Part shown: piece after piece, positions 1-8,982 of the stretch
How the letters are laid out: each line of letters begins with the position of its first letter
Position numbering within the stretch: position 1 is the first letter of the stretch
NCBI GenBank assembly: GCA_964632505.1
Contig: CAZWCE010000001.1
Span: 124,001 to 188,000, forward strand
Source: CAZWCE01 sp964632505
GTDB lineage: Bacteria > Planctomycetota > Planctomycetia > Pirellulales > Thermoguttaceae
Length of the DNA stretch: 64,000 bases
Direction of reading: 5' to 3'
Translations under genes and position numbers: made by a program
The notes under the pieces: generated by a model
Databases searched by the model: none
What the model saw: the letters and a program-made list of their open reading frames with translations, nothing else
Told to the model about the DNA's origin: nothing

Positions 1-32
1 TCATTTATTATCAACCGGAAGGTTCGGCACCG

Positions 33-3000
33 ATGATTCTCGACTGGAGACCTTCAAACAACCTTGCCAATCACCTGGGAGCCTTCTTCCTGGGGCTTGC
101 CCTCGCGACCCTTTGCCACGGAATATTCACCGACGACATGGCCCCCCGCGAAATCGCCTGGGGAACCAGCTTTCTACTGCTGGGCCTGATCTCATTCGCC
201 TTCGGTTTTCTGCTTCGCCATCGACAGGAGTACCTCGCCCCCTGGGGCCTCTCTTCTTTCGGAAACGGCAAGGCGTGGTTCTCGCCAAGCCATCCGGAGG
301 ATTCGAATGAAAACGCGGATTCCCGGAAACTGCTGCCGGCGCTGATGGCCGCCGACATGAACCTCCTGGAATTCGATCTCTCGACGGGACGCACGATCAC
401 GCCCGCGGAGTTCTTCGAGCCCCTCGGCTTTTCCAAAGGCTGGAAGCCGCCCAGCCTGCACGATGCGATCAAAGTGCTGGTCCATCCCGATGATCGGGCC
501 CTTTTTCGCGCGAGGGTCGAATCCTTGCGAAGGGGGAAACGCGAGCATTTCCGCATGGAAGGCCGGGTCGTGCTCGGCCGGGGAGAACGCCTCTGGTGCC
601 AGTGCGATGCCGTGGTCGCGACCGATCCGGAGACTCGAGAAAGAAGGCTCCTGTTCTTCCTGCAAGACATCACCGAACGTATCAATGCCCGAGAACAACT
701 CGAAGCGAGCCGCACGCGGTATGAAAGTCTCGTCGAGGACATGCCCCTTTTGCAGTGCATGAGCGATTCGGATGGTAAGTTGACATTTGTCAATCATGCG
801 TTTGCGGAATACTTTGGCCGCCGGGCCGACGCGCTCGTCGGCAAGAATTTCTCCGAGCTGATCCCCGCCTCCTGGGCGGATTACGTCCGATCGGAAACGG
901 AACAGATCACCCTCCAAGAGCCGATCCGCGTGATCGAACATCCGGTGAAGCACCCCGACGGCTCACTCCGGAAAGTCCGATGGACGGTCCGCGCCTTCTT
1001 CGACGAGATGGATCGGAGAATCCGCCTCCAACGGTTGGGGGAAGACATCACGGAACTGATGGAAATGGAGGATCGCCTGCTCCGAAGCCGTCAGAGACTG
1101 AAGTTGGCGGTCGAAAGCGGCGAGGTCGGGCTTTGGGAATGGGACCTGATCCACGACATGGTCACCTTCAACGATGTCGCTCGAATGATGCTCGGCGTGG
1201 GAGAGGGAGATCTTCACGAAACCCTCGATTGCGTCATCGCCGATCTGTTGCACCCCGACGATGCCCGAGGGGTCTTCGCCAACGCCCAGGCTTATCTGCA
1301 AGGGACGATCGATCACTACGAATGCACGTTCCGCCTGAAGCATCGCGACGGATCCTGGCGTTGGGTCCTCTCGCGGGGCCGCGTGACCGAACGCACCGCC
1401 GAGGGGAAACCGATCCGCATGGCCGGAACCCACAGCGACATCACGAACCTGATCCAGATCCAAGAGGAACTCGAAGCCATCCGCGGCAAGGCGGTGACGG
1501 CCGGAAAGGAAATGCAGCGCCAGCGCGACATGCTGAACGCCTTGATCCATTCCGCGCCCGAGGGGCTCCTCTTCAAGGACACCGAGGGAACCATCCTCCA
1601 ATGCAATCCGGTGGTCTGCCGCATGCTCGGCAAGGAGCCCGATGAACTCCTGCACCGCCAATGCAGCGACATCTTCCCGGGAAATCGCGGACGGGGATAC
1701 GAGGAAGACGATCGGAAAGTACTCCGGGAAAGAAAAACCCTCCGCAAGCGCGAGGCCCTCCGCGATCATCAAGGACGTCGCATCATCGTCGATAAGATCA
1801 AATCCCCCTGCTTCGACCAGCGCGGCGAACTGCTCGGCTCGCTCACCATCGCCCACGACATCACCGAGTCTTTCCGCTCCGAGGCGCTCAATCGGGCAAG
1901 CGGGCTTTTGCTCAGTCGCCGCCACGACTATGAGAAATCGCTCTCTCAGGTGCTTTCGCTCATCGGCGAGGCGACCTCGGTCGATCGCATCCGCCTCTTC
2001 CGCGTCCAACGCATGCCCGGCTCCCATCGCTATCGGGCTCATTTCCTCAGCCAGTTCGATACGACCGCCCCGAACGAGCCGGTCCCGGTCGTCGACGATT
2101 CGTTCCCCCTGCCCGCCATCAGCGCGCAACTACGGCTCGGGAAAATCGCCATGTACCAGGGCGAACTGTTCGATGCCGCCTTCGCCGCACATTTTCCCGG
2201 CCTCCCGACCCATTCGCTGGCGGCCGTACCCATCTTCGTCGGCAAACGGTTCTGGGGGTTCCTCACCTTCGAAGAAACCCGACTCGCCTACCACTGGCAG
2301 AAAGATGAACTCGACTACCTCGAATCGGTCGCGTCGCATTTGGCGGTGGTCGTGGAAAACAGCGAATCGTATCAGAAGCTCCGCCGCGCCCGGGAGGATG
2401 CCGTTGCGCTGGCCCATCGGGCCGACGCCGCCAACATGGCCAAAACCCAGTTCCTGGCCAACATGAGCCACGAGATCCGAACTCCCATGACCGCCATCCT
2501 CGGATATTCCGACATCCTCAGCAACGCCGTGGAGGATCCCGAAATCCGGGACGCCGTCGAGACGGTCGGACGCAACGGAAAATATCTGTTGGAGCTGGTC
2601 AACAACATCCTCGACCTTTCCCGAATCGAATCGGGGAAGATCGAAGTCGAAAACACCCGATTCTCCCCGACCGAACTGGTTCGGAATATCGTCTCGCTCA
2701 TGAAGATGCGGGCCGGGGAAAAGGACATCGCCTTGTGCCAAATGCCGACTCCCGTCGTGCCCGAGGCGATCGAGACCGACGCCACCCGGCTCCAGCAGGT
2801 CCTCCTGAACCTGGTCGGGAACGCCATCAAGTTCACCAACAAGGGCAACGTGACGATCCACTGGGGTTGCTACCTCGCCGAAGCCGAAGACTCCCGACCG
2901 GTCGAAACCCCCATGACTGTCGAAAACGAGAAGATCGAACTGGTCTTCGAGGTCCGCGACACCGGCATCGGCATTCCGGAAGATCGGCTCGCGAAGATCT

Positions 3001-3686
3001 TCGAACCGTTCGTCCAGGCCGATGTCTCCACCACGCGCCGCTTCGGCGGCTCGGGCCTGGGGCTGTCGATCTGCCGCAAGCTCATCCAGATGCTCGGCGG
3101 CACCATCGAGGCGACCAGCCGAGAAAACACCGGATCCTCCTTCACCATTCGCTGGAAACTCCCCGCCGGCACGCGACTGCTCGCCCACGACTCCCCCACC
3201 CTCGGAAAAAGCTCCGCCGAAACCAAGCCGGGGACCGCTGCCGGGAAGGAGCCCTCGACGAAGCTCGCCGGCCGGGTGTTGCTCGTCGAGGACGGTCCCG
3301 ACAACCAGCGGCTCATCTCCTTCTTGCTCAAAAAGGCGGGCGCCGACGTGATCGTCGCCGACGACGGCCAAAAGGGCCTGTTGGCCGTCGAAAAAGCGCG
3401 GCAAGAGGGGCAACCGTTCGACCTGATCCTCATGGATATGCAGATGCCGGTGCTCGACGGCTACGAAGCGACCCAAGCGCTCCGCGAGAAGAACGACGAC
3501 ACGCCCGTCATCGCGCTGACCGCCCACGCCATGTCGGGGGATGCCAAGAAGTGCCTCGAGGCGGGATGCAACGGCTTTCTCGCCAAGCCGTTCCAACAGA
3601 AAGACCTGCTCGACGTCGTCGCCCGGACGATTCCCTCGAAAAAGAGCAAGACGACCACCTCTTCGAACGCTTCTCCACAAGGCTAG
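33..3686 (+). CDS. Multi-PAS hybrid sensor histidine kinase
   Basis: A 1217-residue membrane-bound hybrid kinase. Two hydrophobic segments lie near residues 11-32 and 40-61. About four PAS/PAC units follow between roughly 95 and 620 (PAC-like ends such as LLFFLQDITERINAREQLE), then a GAF-like region near 630-790. The HisKA box FLANMSHEIRTP puts the phospho-accepting His at 813. An HATPase domain with DTGIGIPEDRL and GGSGLGLSI lies near 950-1050. A C-terminal receiver domain (about 1086-1205) has LILMDMQMP with the acceptor Asp at 1135 and Lys in AKPF. A GGAAGG-like ribosome site precedes the ATG. It should autophosphorylate and pass phosphate to its own receiver; the final acceptor may be a separate Hpt protein, none of which is seen here. 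The signal sensed cannot be read from sequence. Family call is secure. Confidence 0.95.
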   Translation: MILDWRPSNNLANHLGAFFLGLALATLCHGIFTDDMAPREIAWGTSFLLLGLISFAFGFLLRHRQEYLAPWGLSSFGNGKAWFSPSHPEDSNENADSRKLLPALMAADMNLLEFDLSTGRTITPAEFFEPLGFSKGWKPPSLHDAIKVLVHPDDRALFRARVESLRRGKREHFRMEGRVVLGRGERLWCQCDAVVATDPETRERRLLFFLQDITERINAREQLEASRTRYESLVEDMPLLQCMSDSDGKLTFVNHAFAEYFGRRADALVGKNFSELIPASWADYVRSETEQITLQEPIRVIEHPVKHPDGSLRKVRWTVRAFFDEMDRRIRLQRLGEDITELMEMEDRLLRSRQRLKLAVESGEVGLWEWDLIHDMVTFNDVARMMLGVGEGDLHETLDCVIADLLHPDDARGVFANAQAYLQGTIDHYECTFRLKHRDGSWRWVLSRGRVTERTAEGKPIRMAGTHSDITNLIQIQEELEAIRGKAVTAGKEMQRQRDMLNALIHSAPEGLLFKDTEGTILQCNPVVCRMLGKEPDELLHRQCSDIFPGNRGRGYEEDDRKVLRERKTLRKREALRDHQGRRIIVDKIKSPCFDQRGELLGSLTIAHDITESFRSEALNRASGLLLSRRHDYEKSLSQVLSLIGEATSVDRIRLFRVQRMPGSHRYRAHFLSQFDTTAPNEPVPVVDDSFPLPAISAQLRLGKIAMYQGELFDAAFAAHFPGLPTHSLAAVPIFVGKRFWGFLTFEETRLAYHWQKDELDYLESVASHLAVVVENSESYQKLRRAREDAVALAHRADAANMAKTQFLANMSHEIRTPMTAILGYSDILSNAVEDPEIRDAVETVGRNGKYLLELVNNILDLSRIESGKIEVENTRFSPTELVRNIVSLMKMRAGEKDIALCQMPTPVVPEAIETDATRLQQVLLNLVGNAIKFTNKGNVTIHWGCYLAEAEDSRPVETPMTVENEKIELVFEVRDTGIGIPEDRLAKIFEPFVQADVSTTRRFGGSGLGLSICRKLIQMLGGTIEATSRENTGSSFTIRWKLPAGTRLLAHDSPTLGKSSAETKPGTAAGKEPSTKLAGRVLLVEDGPDNQRLISFLLKKAGADVIVADDGQKGLLAVEKARQEGQPFDLILMDMQMPVLDGYEATQALREKNDDTPVIALTAHAMSGDAKKCLEAGCNGFLAKPFQQKDLLDVVARTIPSKKSKTTTSSNASPQG

Positions 3687-3762
3687 CCAACCGCGGGTCG
3701 ATACGCTGGGGAACCTTCACTTTCTCTGGTCGGCCCGGTTCCGCCCGGAGTTTCACGGTCCG

Positions 3763-4104
3763 CTAATGCGGGGCGGCGAGAAAATCATCCGGCTCCCCGG
3801 TCGGCTCTTCGAGGAGGGCATGGACGGCGATCCGCCGCGCGACGACCGTCAGATAAGTCGCCAGCGAGCTGTGGGTCCGGTATCGCCGCAGCAGGGAGAA
3901 GTCGTCGGCGATGATCCGCGCGAACACCTCTTCGCACAGCGCGTCGCGCCGGGTCGGTTCCAGCCGAAAGCCCCGCGATTCCGCCGAATGGTCGATCACG
4001 TGCAACACCAGCCCCATGAATCGGTCGACCAGATCTTCCCAAGCCCGAGGCTTCCGCTCCAGGCACCGATGCAGCAGTTGACGATCGATTTCGGCCAGAC
4101 TCAT
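3763..4104 (-). CDS. Short sigma-70/ECF-like protein, region 2 only
   Basis: A 113-residue protein beginning MSLAEIDRQLLHRCLERKPRAW. The pattern of an acidic/aromatic helix (WEDLVDRFMGLVLHVI), a CEEVFARI helix and a YRTHSSLATYLTVVARRIAV helix resembles sigma region 2 of ECF factors. The protein ends before any region 4, the part that reads the -35 box. An in-frame upstream extension to 4347 has a low-complexity Arg/Pro/Gly composition and no clear ribosome site, so the internal ATG at 4104 was chosen. It faces the histidine kinase gene and is followed upstream by a small membrane protein. Either it is a minimal or regulatory sigma-like protein or a decayed ECF factor. The fold assignment is by pattern only. 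Confidence 0.7.
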   Translation of the reverse strand: MSLAEIDRQLLHRCLERKPRAWEDLVDRFMGLVLHVIDHSAESRGFRLEPTRRDALCEEVFARIIADDFSLLRRYRTHSSLATYLTVVARRIAVHALLEEPTGEPDDFLAAPH

Positions 4105-4226
4105 CTCGCGTTCCCTCGTCGGATGGCGAAAAAGAAGCAACCCGGGAACCACTCGCCGGGATGACGCGCGAACGATACCAGAATCGAGCCGCGGCGCGAA
4201 GGCCGATTTGACCTCGCCCGAGCACC

Positions 4227-4433
4227 TCACTCCGGTTCGGCGGCCACGTCGGCCCGGGTGCGCTCCAGAATCGCCTGCCGGGTGATGATGAGGGTCCAGA
4301 CGCCGGGGATCACCATCAGCACCGTCGAGCCATGATGGAGATACCAAGCGAATTGGTACACCAACGAGCCCGCAAAAATCAGGTAAAGCGGAATCAGCAC
4401 GCGCCGAAGGCGCTCCGAGGGCATCGGATTCAT
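4227..4433 (-). CDS. Small two-helix membrane protein
   Basis: A 68-residue protein with two hydrophobic stretches (RVLIPLYLIFAGSLVYQFAWYLHH and STVLMVIPGVWTLIITRQAIL), so probably a helical hairpin in a membrane. It ends in a charged tail. It sits just upstream of the short sigma-like gene on the same strand, and the two could be co-transcribed. That raises the possibility that it acts as a membrane partner, but nothing in the sequence proves it. Not recognised as a named family. Confidence 0.55.
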   Translation of the reverse strand: MNPMPSERLRRVLIPLYLIFAGSLVYQFAWYLHHGSTVLMVIPGVWTLIITRQAILERTRADVAAEPE

Positions 4434-4513
4434 GATTGCTTCTTTCTGATCATATTCGCAGACGCAACGGTGCTATCGGAGATCGTATGGATGAAACAGG
4501 GGAGGAAGGGAGA

Positions 4514-5179
4514 TCACCCGGAGGCGACGCTGATCTCCCACTTGGCGGGCCCCAGCCACATGAGCCAACTCTTGTACTTGGGATTCTCGAGCTTCATGCG
4601 CAACAGGGGGGAAGTGCCCGGGCGGACCGGCTTGCGGATCAGCTTCATGGACGCCTCCTCGGGGGTGCGCGAGCCTTTTTTGACGTTGCACTTCACGCAA
4701 GCGCAGACGATGTTCTCCCAGGTCGTCTTGCCGCCGCGGCTGCGGGGGACCACATGGTCGAGACTCAACTGCGGAATCGGAAACCGCTTGCCGCAATACT
4801 GGCAGTGGTACTCGTCGCGGGCCAACACTGCGCGGCGATTGAGCTGCACCCGCTTCCGGGGGGTCTTGTCGAAGCTCAGCAGACGAATCACCCTCGGCGC
4901 GCGGAGGTCGAAGTTGACCGCCCGGATCCATTCCTCGTAGTCGTCCACTTCATCGTCCTCTTCGGCGATGACCCGCATCTCCGAAACCAACTGGCTCATC
5001 TCCCGCCAGGAGTCGAAGTCGTAGTTGGCGAACCGGCCGCTTTCATCGTGAATGACCTCCGCGGTCTGGCAATAGAGCAGCCGCAGCGCCCGACGCATAT
5101 TCACCACCTGAACCGCCATGTACTGACGATTCAGAACCAGGACGCTACTGGCGAGTGGGTCGACGCGGGCAACAGCCAT
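4514..5179 (-). CDS. HNH endonuclease family protein
   Basis: A 221-residue protein. The C-terminal half carries a Cys4-stabilised HNH fold: EYHCQYCGKRF, then LSLDHVVPRSRGGKTTWENIVCACVKCNVKKG. It contains the CxxC pairs for structural zinc, the DH of the catalytic strand and the Asn of the HNH helix. The N-terminal half (SSVLVLNRQYMAVQVVNMRRALRLL) is the leader common to a widespread stand-alone HNH family. No toxin partner, intron or phage gene is nearby, so a housekeeping or DNA-processing role is more likely than a homing one. An AGAGGA element lies 9 bases before the ATG. Confidence 0.88.
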   Translation of the reverse strand: MAVARVDPLASSVLVLNRQYMAVQVVNMRRALRLLYCQTAEVIHDESGRFANYDFDSWREMSQLVSEMRVIAEEDDEVDDYEEWIRAVNFDLRAPRVIRLLSFDKTPRKRVQLNRRAVLARDEYHCQYCGKRFPIPQLSLDHVVPRSRGGKTTWENIVCACVKCNVKKGSRTPEEASMKLIRKPVRPGTSPLLRMKLENPKYKSWLMWLGPAKWEISVASG

Positions 5180-5615
5180 CGTTCAGTCCTCTTCAATGGT
5201 CCTTCCAAAAATCGATGAGTCGATCCCCAAGGAGAAACGATGGATTCTTTTTTACCCTAATTTCACAACAAGGTAAAGCTTTTTCTCGATGAATCCGCCA
5301 AAGCGGGAGGAATCGCCCACCGAAGGCCCCCAACCCCGCGGAAACGATCGAGAAGCCCGCGGGGGCGGGACGTCCGGCCGAAAAACACCCCGATCGTGAC
5401 CGGCACCTCCCCGAACGTGATGTCGGGGAAAGTCGCCGAAAACACCGAGATTGGCCTGGAGTGTTTTCTCAAAGAGACGTATAATCTGCCCCGATTATGG
5501 GGGCGGAGTATTAGTGGATTATTATCGATCCACGAAAACTCGATGGAAGTGGACGCCGTCCCGGGCTTTCCGGCTGCGAAGTTGATTCGAACCAAGGAAG
5601 GGAAGGAACCAGATC
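5180..5615. other. Intergenic region between HNH gene and parA-like gene
   Basis: About 436 bases between divergent genes. A perfect -10 hexamer TATAAT stands at 5480-5485, facing the parA-like gene, without a convincing -35. A short inverted repeat CCCCGA/TCGGGG with an 8-base loop lies around 5409-5428. A minus-strand open frame (5263-5595) has no family resemblance and is not accepted as a gene. Confidence 0.5.
5480..5485 (+). promoter_or_regulatory. -10 box upstream of parA-like gene
   Basis: TATAAT matches the sigma-70 consensus exactly. It lies about 130 bases before the parA-like ATG in an AT-richer patch of otherwise GC-rich DNA. No good -35 is seen at 16-18 bases, so this is tentative. 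Confidence 0.4.
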
Positions 5616-6494
5616 ATGCGATCGATCGCCGTCATGAATCAGAAGGGGGGAGTGGGAAAAACGACCACCGCCGTGAATGTGAGCGCCGCCTTGGCGGAGA
5701 CCGGCGCCCGGGTCTGCCTGGTCGATCTCGATCCCCAGGCCCATGCGTCGCTGCATTTCGGCATCGAACCGACCGACGACTTCCGTTCGATCTACGACGT
5801 GCTGGTCGACGACGTCCCCCTGGCCAAGGTCCGCCGGCAGATTTCCGAGAACCTTGATGTGGTGCCGTCGCATCTCGATCTGGCCGCCGCCGAGTTCGAA
5901 CTGGCCGGAGTGGTCGGCCGGGAAGTGATCCTCCGCGACAAGCTCCGCGAAGACGACACGGCGTTCGACTACATCCTGATGGACTGCCCCCCGTCGCTCG
6001 GCGTGCTGACGATCAACGCCCTGACCGCCGTCGACGAGGTGTTCATCCCTCTGCAGCCGCATTTCCTGGCGCTGCACGGCCTCTCGAAGCTGCTCCGCAC
6101 GCTCGAGCTGGTCGCCAAGCGTTTGAACAATCGGCTGCACCTGAGCGGGGTGATCCTCTGCATGTTCGACGGCAATACCCGATTGGCTTCGGAAGTGGCC
6201 AGCGATGTGGACGCTTTCTTCAGCGATCGGTTCGACCGGCCCGCCCCTTGGGCGAACGCCAAAACCTTCCAGACGAAGATCCGCCGCAATATCCGCCTGG
6301 CCGAGGCGCCCAGCTTCGGCAAACCGATCTTCGAGTACGCCCCCGGCTCCAACGGCGCGCACGACTACCGCCGACTGGCACTGGAGATCCTCGGGATCGA
6401 AGACGACGACGCCACGCTCGAAGACGAAGCAACCAGCGAGGTAGGGATGCCTCCGGAAACGTCGGAACCACGGATGGTCGAAAGCGAAGTGTAA
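5616..6494 (+). CDS. ParA/Soj-like partition ATPase
   Basis: A 292-residue ParA-family ATPase that uses ATP-dependent dimerisation to bind DNA non-specifically and position cargo. The N-terminus shows the deviant Walker A MNQKGGVGKTTTAVN with two lysines (residues about 8-20), then VCLVDLDPQAH (Walker A') and YILMDCPPSLGVLTINAL (Walker B). No ParB gene or parS-like repeat is seen next to it, so it may position something other than the chromosome origin. The last 30 residues form an acidic tail. An AAGGA site precedes the ATG. The downstream queF is unrelated in function and 27 bases away. Confidence 0.92.
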   Translation: MRSIAVMNQKGGVGKTTTAVNVSAALAETGARVCLVDLDPQAHASLHFGIEPTDDFRSIYDVLVDDVPLAKVRRQISENLDVVPSHLDLAAAEFELAGVVGREVILRDKLREDDTAFDYILMDCPPSLGVLTINALTAVDEVFIPLQPHFLALHGLSKLLRTLELVAKRLNNRLHLSGVILCMFDGNTRLASEVASDVDAFFSDRFDRPAPWANAKTFQTKIRRNIRLAEAPSFGKPIFEYAPGSNGAHDYRRLALEILGIEDDDATLEDEATSEVGMPPETSEPRMVESEV

Positions 6495-6521
6495 ACATTT
6501 TAGACCCCGGAGGTTTCCCCG

Positions 6522-6887
6522 ATGTCCGCTCCCAGCCGCAAGATGCTCGAAACGTTCGCCAACGCGCACCCGCACCGCAACTACACCATCGAGATCGTCT
6601 GCCCCGAATTCACGTCGGTCTGCCCGAAAACCGGCCACCCCGATTTCGGCACGCTCACCTTCCAATACGTGCCGAACGAGAAGTGCATCGAACTGAAGAG
6701 CCTGAAGCTCTATCTCCAGGAGTTCCGCAACGAGGGCATTTTCTACGAAAAGGTGACCAACCGCATTCTGGAAGACTTCACCGCCACGGTCGAGCCGCGA
6801 CACGTCGTCCTGACGGCGAAATTCACCCCCCGCGGAGGGATCACCACCACCGTCATCGCCGAACACCCTTCGCCGGAGCTGGACTGA
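6522..6887 (+). CDS. queF: NADPH-dependent 7-cyano-7-deazaguanine reductase
   Basis: A 121-residue protein of the short QueF class. It reduces preQ0 to preQ1 in queuosine synthesis for tRNA anticodons. The nitrile-attacking Cys is Cys34 in SVCPKTGHPDF, with its partner Asp41 seven residues on, the spacing seen in the family. The substrate/NADPH motif is near residue 58 (CIELKSLK). A strong CGGAGG ribosome site stands 8 bases before the ATG. No other queuosine genes are in the window. Confidence 0.95.
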   Translation: MSAPSRKMLETFANAHPHRNYTIEIVCPEFTSVCPKTGHPDFGTLTFQYVPNEKCIELKSLKLYLQEFRNEGIFYEKVTNRILEDFTATVEPRHVVLTAKFTPRGGITTTVIAEHPSPELD

Positions 6888-7183
6888 GCAGGCTGAACCC
6901 CCCTCTTACGGGACAGGGTGATCGCCAAGGCGCCCCTGGTCGCGCGGGCCCGTCTCGCTAAAATCGACATCTGCCGCACGACCGGCCGGTGGCGAATTTT
7001 CTTTCCCATTTCGCCGGAATCTCCCCCTCGCCATGAATCGTTCTTTTGTTATAATGAGACATTCACGATGCAAATCGATAAATCTTTACCGATATAAGCT
7101 CCACCCCCGGCGTGTCTCACTCCGGCTAGAGTCGCTTTTCCCGCTTCCCATCCCTCCCAATTGAACAGGAAGGACGATCGACC
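6888..7183. other. Intergenic region and leader before serA
   Basis: Nearly 300 bases without a gene. The only clear signal is TATAAT at 7050-7055, giving a predicted serA leader of about 120 bases. No riboswitch-like or attenuator structure was recognised. Confidence 0.5.
7050..7055 (+). promoter_or_regulatory. -10 box upstream of serA
   Basis: A consensus TATAAT in a local AT-rich patch about 130 bases before the serA ATG. The -35 side is weak. It is the best candidate for the serA promoter. Confidence 0.45.
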
Positions 7184-8812
7184 ATGGCAAAAATCATCGT
7201 ACTGGATAATCTCTCGCAAGACGGACTCGATCTGCTCGAGTCGACTCCCGGCATCGAGTATGAAGTGCGGACCGGCCTGAAGGGCCAGGAACTGCAGGAT
7301 GCCCTGAAGGATTTCGACGGCGCCATCTGCCGCAGCGGCGTGAAGATCACCGCCGAATCGCTCGAAGGCAACAAGCGGCTCCGCGCGATCGCCCGGGCCG
7401 GTGTCGGCACCGACAACATCGACAAGGTCGCCGCCACCCGGGGCGGCATCATCGTCATGAACACCCCCGGCGGCAACACCCTCAGCACCGCCGAGCAGAC
7501 CCTCGCGTTGATGCTCGCCATGTCGCGGAACCTTTACCCCGCCTATCAATCCCTGCTCGAAGGCCGCTGGGACCGCAAGAAGTTCATGGGCAGCCAGGTC
7601 GCCGGCAAGACGCTCGGCATCATCGGCATGGGCCGCATCGGTCATGCGGTGGCGAAGCGCGCCAAGGCGATGGAGATGGCCATCGTGGCCTACGATCCCT
7701 TCCTCCCGGCCGCCCGGGCCACCGAAATGGGCATCGCGCTGGTCGAATCGCCCCAGGATCTCTTGCCCGAGGTCGATTATCTCACCGTCCACACCCCGCT
7801 GAACGACTCCACCCGAGGACTGATCGGCAAGAAAGAGATCGAGATGATCAAACCGGGCGCCCGACTGATCAACTGTGCCCGGGGCGGCATCTTCGATCGC
7901 GACGCGCTGGTCGAGGGGCTGGAGTCGGGCAAACTCGGCGGCGTGGCGCTGGACGTCTACGAGGAAGAGCCCTGCACCGATCACCCGATCTTCGGCATGC
8001 CGAACGTCATCTGCACGCCGCACCTGGGAGCGAGCACCGAGGAGGCGCAGACGAACGTGGCGGTCGAGGCGGCCCAACTCCTGATCGACTTTTTCGCCAC
8101 CGGAGCGATCCGCCAGGCGGTCAACTTCTCGCCGCTGGAACCGGAGATGCTCGAGAGCATCCGCGGTCATCTCGACGTGGCCTACCGTCTCGGCATGCTC
8201 CAGGCCCAATTGAACGGCGCCCCGCCGACCGCCTGCAAGATGAAATATCGCGGCGAAGTCTGCTCGAAAGACACGTCCTTGCTGTCGGCCTCCTTCGCCG
8301 CCGGACTGCTCACCGGAGCGATGGAGGAAGAGGTCAGCATCATTAGCGCGCTGGCGCTCCTGCAAGAGCGCGGCATCGAACTGGTCGAGGAAAAAACGAC
8401 CGACAAGGGCGATTTCAGCTCCACCATCAGCGCCGAAATCGTCACCGAAGGCGGCACCACCTCCGCCTGCGGCACCCTCTTCGGCAACCGCATGCCGCGC
8501 CTGGTCCAGAAAGACGGCTGCCGCCTGGAAAGCTACCTCGACGGCAATCTGCTGGTCTTCCTGCACCGCGATTTGCCCGGCGTGATCGGCAGCGTGGGGA
8601 ACGTCTTCGGAAAGTACGACACGAACATCGCGCACATGTCCGTCGGACGAAGCAACGAAGCGCAGCCCGGCGGCGAAGCGATCGGCGTCCTCTCCCTCGA
8701 TAGCCAACCCCCGCAAGAGGCGATCGACCAGTTGCTCGAGCATGAGCACATCTCCAAGGTCTGGCTGGTCAAGCTGCCGGCCGCCGGCGAGCGTCCCGCC
8801 TGGATGATGTGA
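7184..8812 (+). CDS. serA: D-3-phosphoglycerate dehydrogenase
   Basis: A 542-residue SerA of the long class, catalysing the first committed step of serine synthesis (3-phosphoglycerate to 3-phosphohydroxypyruvate with NAD). The N-terminal half has the substrate strand RAGVGTDNID, the NAD-binding GIIGMGRIGHAVAKR, the catalytic Arg region NCARGGIFD and TPHLGAST with the catalytic His. The C-terminal third holds the intervening ASB domain and an ACT domain (FLHRDLPGVIGSVGNVFGKYDTNIAHMSVGR), which in this family senses serine. An AAGGA site precedes the ATG. The gene stands alone, with its own likely promoter and a clear terminator. Confidence 0.97.
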   Translation: MAKIIVLDNLSQDGLDLLESTPGIEYEVRTGLKGQELQDALKDFDGAICRSGVKITAESLEGNKRLRAIARAGVGTDNIDKVAATRGGIIVMNTPGGNTLSTAEQTLALMLAMSRNLYPAYQSLLEGRWDRKKFMGSQVAGKTLGIIGMGRIGHAVAKRAKAMEMAIVAYDPFLPAARATEMGIALVESPQDLLPEVDYLTVHTPLNDSTRGLIGKKEIEMIKPGARLINCARGGIFDRDALVEGLESGKLGGVALDVYEEEPCTDHPIFGMPNVICTPHLGASTEEAQTNVAVEAAQLLIDFFATGAIRQAVNFSPLEPEMLESIRGHLDVAYRLGMLQAQLNGAPPTACKMKYRGEVCSKDTSLLSASFAAGLLTGAMEEEVSIISALALLQERGIELVEEKTTDKGDFSSTISAEIVTEGGTTSACGTLFGNRMPRLVQKDGCRLESYLDGNLLVFLHRDLPGVIGSVGNVFGKYDTNIAHMSVGRSNEAQPGGEAIGVLSLDSQPPQEAIDQLLEHEHISKVWLVKLPAAGERPAWMM

Positions 8813-8869
8813 TCGAGCCCGATCGGGCGATGAAAATCGGGCCGCAAGCTCCCGGAAAAAGCGAAACGA

Positions 8870-8909
8870 GACGTTCCTTTCACCACCACCGAAGGGAACG
8901 TCTTTTTTT
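8870..8909 (+). terminator. Intrinsic terminator of serA
   Basis: A 12-bp stem (GACGTTCCTTTC against GAAGGGAACGTC, one G-U pair), a 9-base loop and a run of seven T. It lies 57 bases after the serA stop. Confidence 0.9.
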
Positions 8910-8982
8910 GCGCGCCGCCCGAACGGGATGCTGAAAAGGGAGACGAAGAAGAAGGAAGGAGAAAGACCGTGGAGCCCCGCGA

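Noticed and set aside
2130..3680. A 516-codon minus-strand frame opposite the histidine kinase
   Set aside because: The plus strand holds HisKA, HATPase and receiver motifs in frame; the minus frame is their shadow.
5263..5595. A 110-residue minus-strand frame between the HNH and parA-like genes
   Set aside because: No ribosome site, no domain, and it spans the likely parA promoter.
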